Source: Pseudokordiimonas caeni
GTDB lineage: Bacteria; Pseudomonadota; Alphaproteobacteria; Sphingomonadales; Kordiimonadaceae
Direction of reading: 5' to 3'
DNA: 64,000 nt
Assembly: GCF_026719705.1 (NCBI RefSeq)
Contig: NZ_JAPPRR010000004.1
Location: forward strand, 124,001-188,000
A program made the position numbers and the translations under genes. Under the pieces are notes generated by a model, which was not told the origin of the DNA, ran no database searches, and worked only from the letters and a program-made list of their open reading frames with translations. This document shows positions 44,379 through 53,165 of the stretch, piece by piece. Positions within the stretch are counted from its first letter, which is position 1, and every line of letters starts with the position of its first letter.

Positions 44379-45767
44379 ATGAAACGAATTCTGATTTCCG
44401 CATTGCTTATGGCTGCGGCCTCACCAATGGCCCTCGCCACTGACCGCACCGCGAACGAACAGGCAGTGGTGGATCTTTATAAGGAGGTGGTGGGCTTCCG
44501 TTCGGTCGAAGGCCGGGGCGGCATGCGTCCGCTCGCCAAAATGCTGGCTGATCGTTTTGTCAAAGGCGGCTTTCCGGCAGATGACGTCCACTATCTGGAA
44601 ATGCCGAACGATACCGCCGCCCTTGTTGTCCGCTATGAGGGCAGCGACTCCACCCAGAAGCCCGTCGTGCTGATGGCGCACATGGATGTGGTCGAGGCCC
44701 TGCCCGAAGACTGGCAGCGCGACCCCTACACCCTCATTGAGGAAGACGGCTATTTCTATGGCCGCGGCACGATGGACAACAAGGAAGGCGTCACCGTCCT
44801 CACCCACAATTTCCTGCGCCTGAAAGCTGAGGGCTATACGCCCGACCGCACGCTGATCATCGCTTTCTCCGGCGACGAGGAAACTCATATGGCGACAACC
44901 GAGGCGCTTTACACGAAGCATCTGGATCTCACCAACGCCGAGTTCGCCCTCAACACCGATGGCGGCGGCGGCACGATGGATGCCGATGGCAACCCGCTCG
45001 GCGCAGGTGTCCAGACCGGCGAGAAAACCTACATGAGCTTCACGCTCACCGCCCGCAATCCGGGCGGCCACAGCTCGCAGCCGCGCGATGACAATGCGAT
45101 CTACGATCTGGCGGCCGCGATCATGAAACTGAAGGCTTACCGCTTCCCGCTGAAGCATAACGACACGACCGTCGCCTTCATGAAGGAAATGGCCACCCGC
45201 GAGGGCGGCGAACTGGGCAAGGCACTTGCCGCCTTCGCCAGTGACCCGACGGACAAGAAAGCTGCCGACGTGATCTGGAAATACCCGTCCTATGTCGGCA
45301 TCACCCGTACCACCTGTATCCCGACGCTCCTCAAAGGCGGCCACGCCGAAAACGCGCTGCCGCAGTCAGCGGTCGGCACCGTCAACTGCCGGGTCTTCCC
45401 CGGTGAAACGGTCGCCGAGGTGAAAGGCAGGATCGAGAAGGCCATTGATAATGGTGCGATTGAGGTCACCGTGCTCGACAAGCCGGCGCCGAGCCCGGTG
45501 TCGCCGCTGCGCGACGATGTGATGGGCATGATCACGGCATCGCTGCACACCCAGTATCCGGGGGTGAAGATCACGCCTTACATGGCTCCTTATGCGACGG
45601 ACGGCAAATGGTCGCGCCTTGCAGGTATCCCGACCTATGGCGTGTCGGGCCTCTTCCTCGGGCCTGATGATGACCGCTCCCACGGGCTCGATGAGCGCGT
45701 GCCTGTCGGTTCCTTCTTCAAGTCGAACGCTTACTGGTACGATCTTCTGAAGCGCGTCGGCGGTTGA
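44379..45767 (+). CDS. M20 family zinc peptidase, exported
   Basis: A 462-residue dipeptidase/carboxypeptidase-type enzyme with a signal peptide (MKRILISALLMAAASPMALA). The metal-binding segments are LMAHMDVVEAL (His-x-Asp), GRGTMDNKEG (bridging Asp), SGDEETH (Glu-Glu) and a late HGLDERVP histidine. A dimerisation lid domain lies in the middle (about 190-320, with NPGGHSSQPRDDNAIY). It should hydrolyse short peptides in the periplasm. ATG at 44379 follows GGGAGTG. It is divergent from the monooxygenase and converges with the enoyl-CoA hydratase. Confidence 0.93.
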   Translation: MKRILISALLMAAASPMALATDRTANEQAVVDLYKEVVGFRSVEGRGGMRPLAKMLADRFVKGGFPADDVHYLEMPNDTAALVVRYEGSDSTQKPVVLMAHMDVVEALPEDWQRDPYTLIEEDGYFYGRGTMDNKEGVTVLTHNFLRLKAEGYTPDRTLIIAFSGDEETHMATTEALYTKHLDLTNAEFALNTDGGGGTMDADGNPLGAGVQTGEKTYMSFTLTARNPGGHSSQPRDDNAIYDLAAAIMKLKAYRFPLKHNDTTVAFMKEMATREGGELGKALAAFASDPTDKKAADVIWKYPSYVGITRTTCIPTLLKGGHAENALPQSAVGTVNCRVFPGETVAEVKGRIEKAIDNGAIEVTVLDKPAPSPVSPLRDDVMGMITASLHTQYPGVKITPYMAPYATDGKWSRLAGIPTYGVSGLFLGPDDDRSHGLDERVPVGSFFKSNAYWYDLLKRVGG

Positions 45768-45770
45768 AGC

Positions 45771-46574
45771 TCAGCCGTTCCACTTGAACTCGGGTTGGCG
45801 CTTTTCGAGGAAGGCGCCAATCCCCTCGGCGGCATCGGCGCTATCGTGCGCATCGAGGAACATGGCGGCGGTGACCGCATCATCATCCACCTGCCCGTCG
45901 GCGATCAGCCGCAGCGTCTTCTTGATACCCCGCACCGATGATGCCGCATTGGCAGCAACCCGGCCGGCGAAGGCGAGCACTGCGCCTTCCAGTTCTTCAT
46001 TGTCATGCACACTATCGACAAGGCCGATGGCAAGCGCCGTGCGCGCATCGATCACCTCTGCGGTCATCAGCATGCGGCGTGCCGCAGAGAAGCCGACAAG
46101 ATTGACAAGTTCCCGAGTGTCATTCAGCGGATAGACAAGCCCAAGCTTCGCAGGCGGAATACCGAAGCGCGCAGCCGTACCGGCAAATCGGAAATCGCAG
46201 TGGATGGCAAGCCCGCAGCCACCGCCCATCGCTGCACCGCGTACCATGGCGATGGTCGGCTTGTCCGTGCGAGCAAGGCTTCGTTGTGCGTTTCGGATCG
46301 CCTTTCGGTTGGCCTCCCGCCGCTCGGGATGCTCCGCAATATCCCTCAGTTCCGCGAGATCGGCGCCCGAGGCAAAAGCCATATCACAGGTACTCGCCAC
46401 CACAATCACGCGAACGGCGGGATCGGCGTCAAGCGCCGCAGCGGCCTTCGGCACCGCCTCCCACATGGCCTGCGTCATGGCGTTCCGCTTGTCCGGCCGG
46501 TTGATCATCAGCCAGCCAATCGGGCCATCCGTGCGGATATGTATAAGGGAAGCGGGATCGTTCAGGTTCGTCAT
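45771..46574 (-). CDS. enoyl-CoA hydratase/isomerase family protein
   Basis: A 267-residue crotonase-fold protein. The oxyanion-hole segments are ASGADLAEL and GAAMGGGCGLAIHCDFRFAG, and the C-terminal part ends SADAAEGIGAFLEKRQPEF, typical of the family. It probably hydrates or isomerises an acyl-CoA; the exact substrate is not readable. ATG at 46572-46574 follows AGGTGA. It lies eight bases after the YedK gene stop on the same strand. Confidence 0.92.
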   Translation of the reverse strand: MTNLNDPASLIHIRTDGPIGWLMINRPDKRNAMTQAMWEAVPKAAAALDADPAVRVIVVASTCDMAFASGADLAELRDIAEHPERREANRKAIRNAQRSLARTDKPTIAMVRGAAMGGGCGLAIHCDFRFAGTAARFGIPPAKLGLVYPLNDTRELVNLVGFSAARRMLMTAEVIDARTALAIGLVDSVHDNEELEGAVLAFAGRVAANAASSVRGIKKTLRLIADGQVDDDAVTAAMFLDAHDSADAAEGIGAFLEKRQPEFKWNG

Positions 46575-46582
46575 ACTATCAC

Positions 46583-47275
46583 CTAGAAAAGGCTCGCCTG
46601 GCGCTCGTGTTCGGGCGGGTCAAGGCATTCGGGGCTGTCGAAGCGTACATTGCCGACGCGGGTGGAAACCGGCCGGACATCGAACGCCCGTTCTCCCACA
46701 AAGGGGAAGTCTTCCAGAAAGCGGCGCGGCAGGGGATCATGGGTCGTGAGCCACGCCTCATGGTCGGCGTGCGCCACCACCATCGGGCGGCGATGGTGGA
46801 TGGTTGACAAAGGGCCGGTCGCCGGGGCCGTCAGGATCGCCATCGTCTCCAGCCAGTGTTCACCCTGCGGGCCATGCCAGGTGGACCAGACACCGGCAAA
46901 CGCCATCAGGCTGCCGTCCGCAGGTGCGATCAGATAGGGCTGTTTGCGCCCGCCTTCGATTTTCCATTCATACCAGCCGTTCATCGGCACAAGGCAGCGC
47001 TTGCGCTTGATGGAGGCACGGAAATAAGGCTTGGCTGCAACCGTTTCGATCCGGGCATTGATCACCGGCTCCTTCGCTGGCTCCTTGATCCATTCGGGCA
47101 CGAAGCCCCATTCGACCGCCACAAGCTCCGGGATGCCCTTTTCGTCATGCCGCACCACCAGCACTGGCTGCTTCGGCGCGATATTGTAGCGCGCGGGGAT
47201 ATTGGCCGTTGCCTCCACGGCAAAAACGGCGCGAATGGCATCCAGCGGCGAAGTCAGAATGAAACGGCCGCACAT
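46583..47275 (-). CDS. HMCES/YedK-type SOS response-associated peptidase
   Basis: A 230-residue protein that crosslinks to abasic sites in single-stranded DNA through its second residue, cysteine, after removal of Met (MCGRF). Other active-site pieces are NARIETV (Asn), GWYEW (Glu) and TIHHRRP (His). It protects abasic DNA during repair. ATG at 47273-47275 follows AAGGAGG; the longer frame up to 47602 overlaps the NUDIX gene and is not used. No LexA box was recognised upstream. Confidence 0.95.
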   Translation of the reverse strand: MCGRFILTSPLDAIRAVFAVEATANIPARYNIAPKQPVLVVRHDEKGIPELVAVEWGFVPEWIKEPAKEPVINARIETVAAKPYFRASIKRKRCLVPMNGWYEWKIEGGRKQPYLIAPADGSLMAFAGVWSTWHGPQGEHWLETMAILTAPATGPLSTIHHRRPMVVAHADHEAWLTTHDPLPRRFLEDFPFVGERAFDVRPVSTRVGNVRFDSPECLDPPEHERQASLF

Positions 47276-47342
47276 CAGCCTTGCCTCCTTGTCAATCGCG
47301 AACCAGTATAGGGCCCGACCTGAGACGAGGGGAAGACAAGCT

Positions 47343-47813
47343 TTGACAGACGCACGGGAAAATCCCGAACGGCCGGTGGTTGCGGTGGGTGTTGTGGCCT
47401 TCCGCGGCAGCGAGGTTTTGCTGATCCGGCGGGGCAAACCGCCGAAGGAAGGCGACTGGAGCATTCCGGGCGGCCGCCAGCAGCTGGGCGAAGGCACTCG
47501 CATGACCGCCGCACGTGAAGTGCAGGAAGAAACCGGCCTTGCCGTAAAGGTCGGCGAGCTGATCGATGTCGTCGATTTCATCGAACCCGGCGAAGGCGGC
47601 AAGCCGCGCTTCCATTATACCCTTGTCGATTATATGGCCGAAGTGTCCGCGGGAGAGCCGCAAGCAGGAGACGATGCTGTGGAAGCAGCTTTCCTGCCGC
47701 TTGAAGAAGCCTTCCGGCGGCTCAAATGGGCCGAAACGCGGCGCGTGATCGCGCTCGCGGCCCGGCGACGGGGGCTTGCCCTACCCGCCGGTTTCGAGAA
47801 TGAGGCAGCCTGA
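47343..47813 (+). CDS. NUDIX hydrolase
   Basis: A 156-residue hydrolase of nucleoside diphosphates linked to another moiety. The Nudix box is complete: G-x5-E in GGRQQLGE followed by seven residues and REVQEETGL. The only start consistent with the domain is TTG at 47343-47345, preceded by GAGGGGAAG, because in-frame ATGs are either inside the domain or overlap YedK. It is divergent from YedK and overlaps DUF2842 by one base. The length and RRGKPP near the N-terminus suggest an ADP-ribose-type substrate, but this is uncertain. Confidence 0.88.
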   Translation: MTDARENPERPVVAVGVVAFRGSEVLLIRRGKPPKEGDWSIPGGRQQLGEGTRMTAAREVQEETGLAVKVGELIDVVDFIEPGEGGKPRFHYTLVDYMAEVSAGEPQAGDDAVEAAFLPLEEAFRRLKWAETRRVIALAARRRGLALPAGFENEAA

Positions 47814-48049
47814 TGGAACCGACCCGCCCCAGCAGCCGCAATGCCATCGGCACGCTCGTGCTGATCTTCGGCCTGATGCTGTATGCCTTCGGCGCCGCCG
47901 CCATCGGCGACCTGATGAACGACTGGCATGTCCTGATCCAGTTCATCTACTATGCCATCGCAGGGATCGCGTGGATCTTCCCGGTCCGCCGACTGTTCAT
48001 CTGGATGGCACAATCCAAAAACCAATCCAATGGGGGACAAATCGAATGA
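47813..48049 (+). CDS. DUF2842 small membrane protein
   Basis: A 78-residue protein with two hydrophobic helices (about 12-33 and 42-62) and the family-like ending GIAWIFPVRRLFIWM. DUF2842 proteins are small, mainly alphaproteobacterial and without known function. The ATG overlaps the NUDIX stop in TGATG, and its stop overlaps the next gene in ATGA, so three genes are coupled. Confidence 0.82.
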   Translation: MEPTRPSSRNAIGTLVLIFGLMLYAFGAAAIGDLMNDWHVLIQFIYYAIAGIAWIFPVRRLFIWMAQSKNQSNGGQIE

Positions 48050-49461
48050 GAAAACTGACAGCCTTGGCGCTCGCCGCCAGCGTATTCACAGCACCTTGCA
48101 TGGCCGCCGATGCCACGCCGGATGGCGCCGTCAATTATGATCATATCGCCAAGATGTCGCGCGCGATCTGGGACTATGCCGAGGTCGGCTACAAGGAGGC
48201 CAAAAGCAGCAAGCTTCTGCAGGACGCGCTGAAAAAGGCCGGTTTCAAGGTCGAAGCGGGCGTTGCCGATATCCCGACCGCTTTTGAGGCCACTTACGGC
48301 TCGGGCGGGCCGGTGATCGCCATCCTCGCCGAATTCGATGCCCTGCCCGGCATCAGTCAGGATGCGAGCCCCGAGCGCCACATTCTGGAAGAAAAGAAAG
48401 CGGGCCATGCCTGCGGCCACAACCTCTTTGGAGCGGGTTCGGTAGAAGCTGCGATTTCAGTTGCCAAATGGCTGAAGGCAACGGGCACGCCCGGCACCAT
48501 CCGCCTTTATGGCACCCCGGCTGAAGAAGGTGGCTCGGGCAAAGTCTATATGGTCCGCGCGGGCCTTTTCAATGACGTCGATTTCGTACTGCACTGGCAC
48601 GCCGGCGACCGCAACATGACCTCGGCAAGTTCGAACCTCGCCAACAAGTCGGCCAAGTTCCGCTTCCACGGCCTTTCAGCGCACGCTGCAGCGGCACCCG
48701 AAAAAGGTCGTTCCGCACTTGATGGCATCGAGGCCATGAACATGATGGTCAATATGATGCGCGAACATGTGCCCGAGGAAAGCCGCATCCATTATGTGAT
48801 CACTCGTGGCGGCTCGGCCCCGAACGTGGTCCCGGACTTTGCGGAGGTCTATTATTATGTCCGCAACCCGGATGCCGAGGTGGTGAAAGACATTTTCGAC
48901 CGCGTTGTCGCGGCTGCAAATGGCGCTGCCATGGGCACCGGCACCACGGTCGACTATGAAATCGTTGGCGGCACCCATGCCCTTCTGATCAACGAGACGC
49001 TGGCCCAGGTGGCTGACGAGAAGATGCGTGAAGTCGGCGGCGTGACCTACGACGCCGAGGAACAGGCCTTCGCCAAAACCCTGTATGCGACGCTGAAAGG
49101 CGCCGATATCAGCCTCGATAGCGCCCGCGAAGTCCTGCCCTATGGCACCACGCGGTCGAGCGGATCGACGGACGTTGGCGACGTTTCGATGACCGTACCG
49201 ACCGTTGGCATCCGCACCGCAACCTGGGTTCCGGGTACGCCCGCCCACTCGTGGCAGGCCATTGCCGCAAGCGGCATGTCGATCGGCTACAAGGGTGCCA
49301 CCGTTGCCGCCAAGACGCTCGCCAAAGTCGCGGCAGAGCTTTATACGAACCCCGAGCTTCGCGAAAAAGCCAAGGCCGAGTTTGAAAAACAGCGCGGCGA
49401 AGACTTCAAATATGAAGCCCTTCTCGGGGACCGCCCGCCGGCCCTGAACTACCGCGACTGA
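48046..49461 (+). CDS. M20D amidohydrolase, exported (AbgB-like)
   Basis: A 471-residue amidohydrolase with a signal peptide (about 1-20, ending CMAA). The metal-binding segments HACGHNLFG, TPAEEGGSGK, FVLHWHAG and a late PAHSWQ histidine match the AbgB/HipO branch, which removes acyl or aminobenzoyl groups from amino acids. It is the last gene of the NUDIX-DUF2842 set. Its position in the periplasm suggests a peptide- or amide-scavenging role alongside the other M20 enzyme and gamma-glutamyltransferase. Confidence 0.92.
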   Translation: MRKLTALALAASVFTAPCMAADATPDGAVNYDHIAKMSRAIWDYAEVGYKEAKSSKLLQDALKKAGFKVEAGVADIPTAFEATYGSGGPVIAILAEFDALPGISQDASPERHILEEKKAGHACGHNLFGAGSVEAAISVAKWLKATGTPGTIRLYGTPAEEGGSGKVYMVRAGLFNDVDFVLHWHAGDRNMTSASSNLANKSAKFRFHGLSAHAAAAPEKGRSALDGIEAMNMMVNMMREHVPEESRIHYVITRGGSAPNVVPDFAEVYYYVRNPDAEVVKDIFDRVVAAANGAAMGTGTTVDYEIVGGTHALLINETLAQVADEKMREVGGVTYDAEEQAFAKTLYATLKGADISLDSAREVLPYGTTRSSGSTDVGDVSMTVPTVGIRTATWVPGTPAHSWQAIAASGMSIGYKGATVAAKTLAKVAAELYTNPELREKAKAEFEKQRGEDFKYEALLGDRPPALNYRD

Positions 49462-49557
49462 CGCTTATAGCCATTGCACGCGCCCGCTATAGCGCGTACA
49501 GGAGGGGGAAATTCGAACACGCATGTGCCCGCGCGCATCGCATACGGAGTTTCCCCC

Positions 49558-50163
49558 ATGGCACTTCTTGAACTTGCCTTCTACCCGAACCCGGTCCTGA
49601 AAAAGCCTGCCACCACCATCCCTGTGGTGGATGACGCTGTGAAGGCGCTTGCCGCCGACATGCTGGAGACCATGTATGACGCCCGCGGCCTCGGCCTTGC
49701 CGGCCCCATGGTTGGCCGCTCGGAGCGCATCTTCGTGATCGACCTGCAGGACGACGGTGTGAAAGCACCCAAAACCTACATCAACCCGGAGATCGTCTGG
49801 GCCTCGGACGAGCTTCAGGAAGTGGTGGAAGCCTCGCTTTCCTATCCCGGCATCGAAGCCCCAATCGCGCGCCCCAAGGCCATCAAGGTCGCCTATACGA
49901 ACCTCGATGGCGAAATGGTTGTGGAAGAAGCTGATGGCTTCCTCGCGACCGTGATCCAGCATGAGATGGATTATCTGGAGGGCAAGTCCTACCTTGACCT
50001 CCTGAAGCCTGTGAAGCGCAACCTCCTGATCACCCGCATGCAGAAATATATGAAGCGCCTGGCGCGCGGCTCCCATGTGCATGGCCCCGGCTGCGGGCAT
50101 GACCATGATCACGACCATGACCACGATCATGGCCATGTGCACGGGCCGAACTGCAATCACTGA
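49558..50163 (+). CDS. peptide-deformylase-like protein with altered active site and His-rich tail
   Basis: A 201-residue protein with a deformylase fold over residues 1-165, but all three signature motifs are changed. The GxGxAAxQ motif reads GLGLAGPM (M51 for Gln). EGCxS reads EASLS (S93 for the metal-binding Cys). HExxH reads HEMDY (Y139 for the second His, H135 and E136 kept). A C-terminal tail (173-201) is rich in alternating His and Asp with two Cys, a likely metal-binding tag. Normal deformylase activity is doubtful; a repurposed metalloenzyme or metal-handling protein is possible. ATG at 49558 follows GGAG. A terminator follows. Confidence 0.85.
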   Translation: MALLELAFYPNPVLKKPATTIPVVDDAVKALAADMLETMYDARGLGLAGPMVGRSERIFVIDLQDDGVKAPKTYINPEIVWASDELQEVVEASLSYPGIEAPIARPKAIKVAYTNLDGEMVVEEADGFLATVIQHEMDYLEGKSYLDLLKPVKRNLLITRMQKYMKRLARGSHVHGPGCGHDHDHDHDHDHGHVHGPNCNH

Positions 50164-50172
50164 GATCAAGAC

Positions 50173-50206
50173 ACTGACGCCGGGCAATCCCCGGCGTCAG
50201 TCTTTT
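50173..50206 (+). terminator. rho-independent terminator after the deformylase-like gene
   Basis: Perfect 12-base stem (ACTGACGCCGGG at 50173-50184, CCCGGCGTCAGT at 50190-50201) with a five-base loop, followed by CTTTT. It lies between convergent genes. Confidence 0.9.
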
Positions 50207-50211
50207 AAGGG

Positions 50212-53016
50212 TCAGCCGATGGCGCCGATCTCGAGGCCAATGAGGCCGGTGATATCAAGCATCAGCTCATAGGCTTCGCGCATGGGCTCGAAGATCGTGG
50301 CGCGTTCCTTTTTGTAGCCCGCACGTTCGCTGCTGTCGGTTGAAGGTTCGCCGAAATCGGCGTCGCTGTCGCCGTTCGTGGTGGCGGGGAAGATATCCTT
50401 CAGCATCTGGATCGTGGCAGGCACATCCATGTGCAGCAGACGTTCGACAAGCTCGTCGAGCGAGACATTGAGCCGCGTCGAGAAGCGCGGCACTTCCATC
50501 GCCTTCAGGAACACGAAATGCATCAGCGCAAGCCGCAACATGTGAAGCTGCGCCATCGTGGTTTGCGGGTTCGCGGAATGCCCCTCGAACATCGGCAGCG
50601 CATCGCGCAGTTCGCCCTCGTCGCGGCGCAAACGGCGGATCAGCGCACCGATGTGGGGGCCACCGCCCATGCCTTCAAGCGCCCGGGACAGGCGCCGCTC
50701 GCCGCCATGATCACCGGCCTCAATGTCCGCCACATCGAGCCAGTAGCCGGGATCATAAAGCGACAGGTAAGCATCCAGCGCATGCACGTTGGAGCGGTCG
50801 AGGGCCGCCACCACCAGCGCGGTCACACGCTGCAGCCGGTCTGATTTCTCGTGCAGTTCCGCAAAGCGGCTGGCCGACCGCGACACGGCGATACCGAAGC
50901 CCGCCACGCTGTTCACCATATAGCCCAGCTGCTGCAGCATGGCATTGTGCGGAATCGCGCGAATCTGTGAAACCGACTCGAGTCGGGGGACCTGCCCTTC
51001 GGCTGCCTGCCGCTTGGTGGCACGGGAGCCTGTCGGGAACAGCAGGTTCGGCCCCATCTGGTCCAGCAGGCGGACATAGCCCGGATGCTCCACCAGATGA
51101 TCCTGATATTCCTTCAGCGTCAGGAAGAAATCGAGCGCCCAGCCGCTGTCATCATAGAATGGATCTCCCTCGGCTTTCACAGGGGACAGGCGCACATCAA
51201 GGAAATCGGTGAGCGTGTTGAAGGCGGTGTCTTCATCGACGAACCACAGATAGCCATCGCCACCCTGGAAGCTGACCTCGTGCTTGTGCGGCACGTCCAT
51301 ATCGTCAAGGAATTCGCGCACCCGTGGCGGATGGGTATAGAGGAAACGGTCCTTGAGCGATGCCGGATGCGCACCCCGGCCGATGGATTCGCCGTGGGTA
51401 TCGAAGAACAAGAGCTGCACGTCACCGAGGCCCCGGCGTTTCCACAGACGCACAAGGCGCAGCTTGAAACGTTCGATGGCAAGGCACGCCGCCGGCTGCC
51501 CGATGAATCGTCCCGAATCGGAGAATCCGAGCTGCACGCAGAAGCGCCCCTGCGCGCGGATATAATCCACGAAGTGCGGGTTATCGAGCACTTCGGCAAT
51601 CACCCGGTCGCCGCGCTGCAGGCCGATGGCCGTTTCAAAGAGCGGCGAGATTTCCACATGATCTTCCACCCCGTAGCGGCGCGCGTAATAAAGCGCGGTC
51701 AGGAGCGTGAAGGGCGTGTCCGATTCCGCGATCAGCAAGCGGATCGGCGTGCGGCCATCGAAATGCTTCTTGAACTGGGCAGCCAGCATGAACAACCGTT
51801 TCGCCGTCGTCTGCTCGGCCGCTACGGTTCCGTAATGAACATTGGCGGGTTCGATGGATTCAAGTAGCCCAGCGATGGCCGACAGATAATGACGGCGTGT
51901 ACCGCTGCGGTCCGGCGCACGGTCGAGCCCGATTTCGCTACGGATGGCGTTATGAAGCTGTTCCGCATTCAGCCGGAAATGGATATGCGTGAGGCCTAGC
52001 CCTACATGGCGCCATTCTGCCCGGAAGGCTGCGATCTCCAGATGCGCCTTGGCCGGCAGGTCGGCCGTCACCAGCACCTCAAGGGCGGCATTGATCGAAG
52101 CAAGCGCTGCTTCCTTGATGGCCCGGCGGCCGAGGGCGGCACGGTTCAGCGCCGGCATGTCGTCCTTCAGAGTTTCAAGCTTTTCGATCCCGTCAGCGAA
52201 ACAGCCCCGGAAGTCGCCAAGGCCTTTCTTGACGGCCGCGATGGCCGCTGCCACCGGCCTTTCGAGCCCGGCGCCCAGTTCCTGCTCGACACTGCCGAAA
52301 TAAGTAGTCAGCTCGTCGATCCCTGCAACCGCCGACCGGCAGCGGAATTTCAGGCTCGTCGACCAGCCGATATCGGTACGGCCATCAAGGTCGAACCCGA
52401 CCCAGCTGGCAACCGACACGAAAGACGGCGCCAGCAGCCGCGCGTCAGCGGGATACAGCTCCGCCGCCACGCCAAGCACCAGCCGGTTAACCCGGCGGAT
52501 CGCCCGGCGGATCGAGAGACTGGCGCGCTCGGACGCCGCCAGTTCCTCGTCAAGGCTGGGGCTGCGCTGCGAGCGATAGCGATCAAGCCGCGGGATATCG
52601 TCGGCCTCGCCTTTCAGGTAGCGCACCGCCGCACGAGCGGCTTCGGCCGACAGGTTGAAGGTCGGGTGCGCGGTGATAACAAAGCCGCCAAGCTCGCGCT
52701 CCAAGAGGGCCTGAAAGGCGTCATAGGGCAGCAGCTTGCCATCGGCGTCATGCGCTAGGCCGCGGATCAGGTCCTTGATGCGTTTCTCGTTGGCGCTGCG
52801 GCCCTTGGCTGTCCACTGGCCCTTCAGCCGGTCCAGCCGGTCTTTCAGAAGCTGGCGGCCAAGGCCACGCAGTTCGGCATGCACATCGGCAAGGCCCGCC
52901 TTGCCGTCGATCATGCGGGCGGCAAGCGCGCGGGCAGGCGTCAGAAAGGCGTTGCGATCATCCCTGGCATCGGGGGCGACCGGCATCAGGACGGCAGACA
53001 AGGTTCGGTCGGTCAT
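50212..53016 (-). CDS. phosphoenolpyruvate-carboxylase-like protein with altered motifs
   Basis: A 934-residue homologue of PEP carboxylase, the biotin-free enzyme that makes oxaloacetate from PEP. The overall length and order of motifs fit, but several key motifs differ: TAHPTF (H117 kept), WVGFDLDGRTD in place of the usual GGDRDGNP type, LGFSDSGRFIG in place of the GYSDS-K-DGG type (about residue 495), and FFDTHGESIGRGAHP in place of FHGRGG-GRGG (about 542; first Arg lost, second kept). RAIPHN (about 688) is partly kept. It may be a divergent active PEPC or a homologue with another role. Confidence 0.75.
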   Translation of the reverse strand: MTDRTLSAVLMPVAPDARDDRNAFLTPARALAARMIDGKAGLADVHAELRGLGRQLLKDRLDRLKGQWTAKGRSANEKRIKDLIRGLAHDADGKLLPYDAFQALLERELGGFVITAHPTFNLSAEAARAAVRYLKGEADDIPRLDRYRSQRSPSLDEELAASERASLSIRRAIRRVNRLVLGVAAELYPADARLLAPSFVSVASWVGFDLDGRTDIGWSTSLKFRCRSAVAGIDELTTYFGSVEQELGAGLERPVAAAIAAVKKGLGDFRGCFADGIEKLETLKDDMPALNRAALGRRAIKEAALASINAALEVLVTADLPAKAHLEIAAFRAEWRHVGLGLTHIHFRLNAEQLHNAIRSEIGLDRAPDRSGTRRHYLSAIAGLLESIEPANVHYGTVAAEQTTAKRLFMLAAQFKKHFDGRTPIRLLIAESDTPFTLLTALYYARRYGVEDHVEISPLFETAIGLQRGDRVIAEVLDNPHFVDYIRAQGRFCVQLGFSDSGRFIGQPAACLAIERFKLRLVRLWKRRGLGDVQLLFFDTHGESIGRGAHPASLKDRFLYTHPPRVREFLDDMDVPHKHEVSFQGGDGYLWFVDEDTAFNTLTDFLDVRLSPVKAEGDPFYDDSGWALDFFLTLKEYQDHLVEHPGYVRLLDQMGPNLLFPTGSRATKRQAAEGQVPRLESVSQIRAIPHNAMLQQLGYMVNSVAGFGIAVSRSASRFAELHEKSDRLQRVTALVVAALDRSNVHALDAYLSLYDPGYWLDVADIEAGDHGGERRLSRALEGMGGGPHIGALIRRLRRDEGELRDALPMFEGHSANPQTTMAQLHMLRLALMHFVFLKAMEVPRFSTRLNVSLDELVERLLHMDVPATIQMLKDIFPATTNGDSDADFGEPSTDSSERAGYKKERATIFEPMREAYELMLDITGLIGLEIGAIG

Positions 53017-53075
53017 TGGCTCTCATTCCCAACTGTTGCACGGCGATGACGATTTGCGGGGCCCCGGCGACCTTT

Positions 53076-53081
53076 ATTATA
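53076..53081 (-). promoter_or_regulatory. candidate -10 box for the PEPC-like gene
   Basis: TATAAT on the minus strand, about 60 bases upstream of the ATG, inside an AT-rich patch of the 149-base gap. No good -35 was found at 16-18 bases. Confidence 0.3.
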
Positions 53082-53165
53082 TCTTTTTTATGCCGCGGGC
53101 CGGTCGCGGCAGAGGGCGGACACTAGCGCGTCTTTTGTTGCGGCGCATCAGTTTTTTTTGAAACT

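Noticed and set aside
50080-50163. The CAT/GAC-type repeat at the end of the deformylase-like gene as a DNA repeat element
   Set aside because: It is short, in frame and encodes the His/Asp tail, so it is better described as a protein feature than a genomic repeat.
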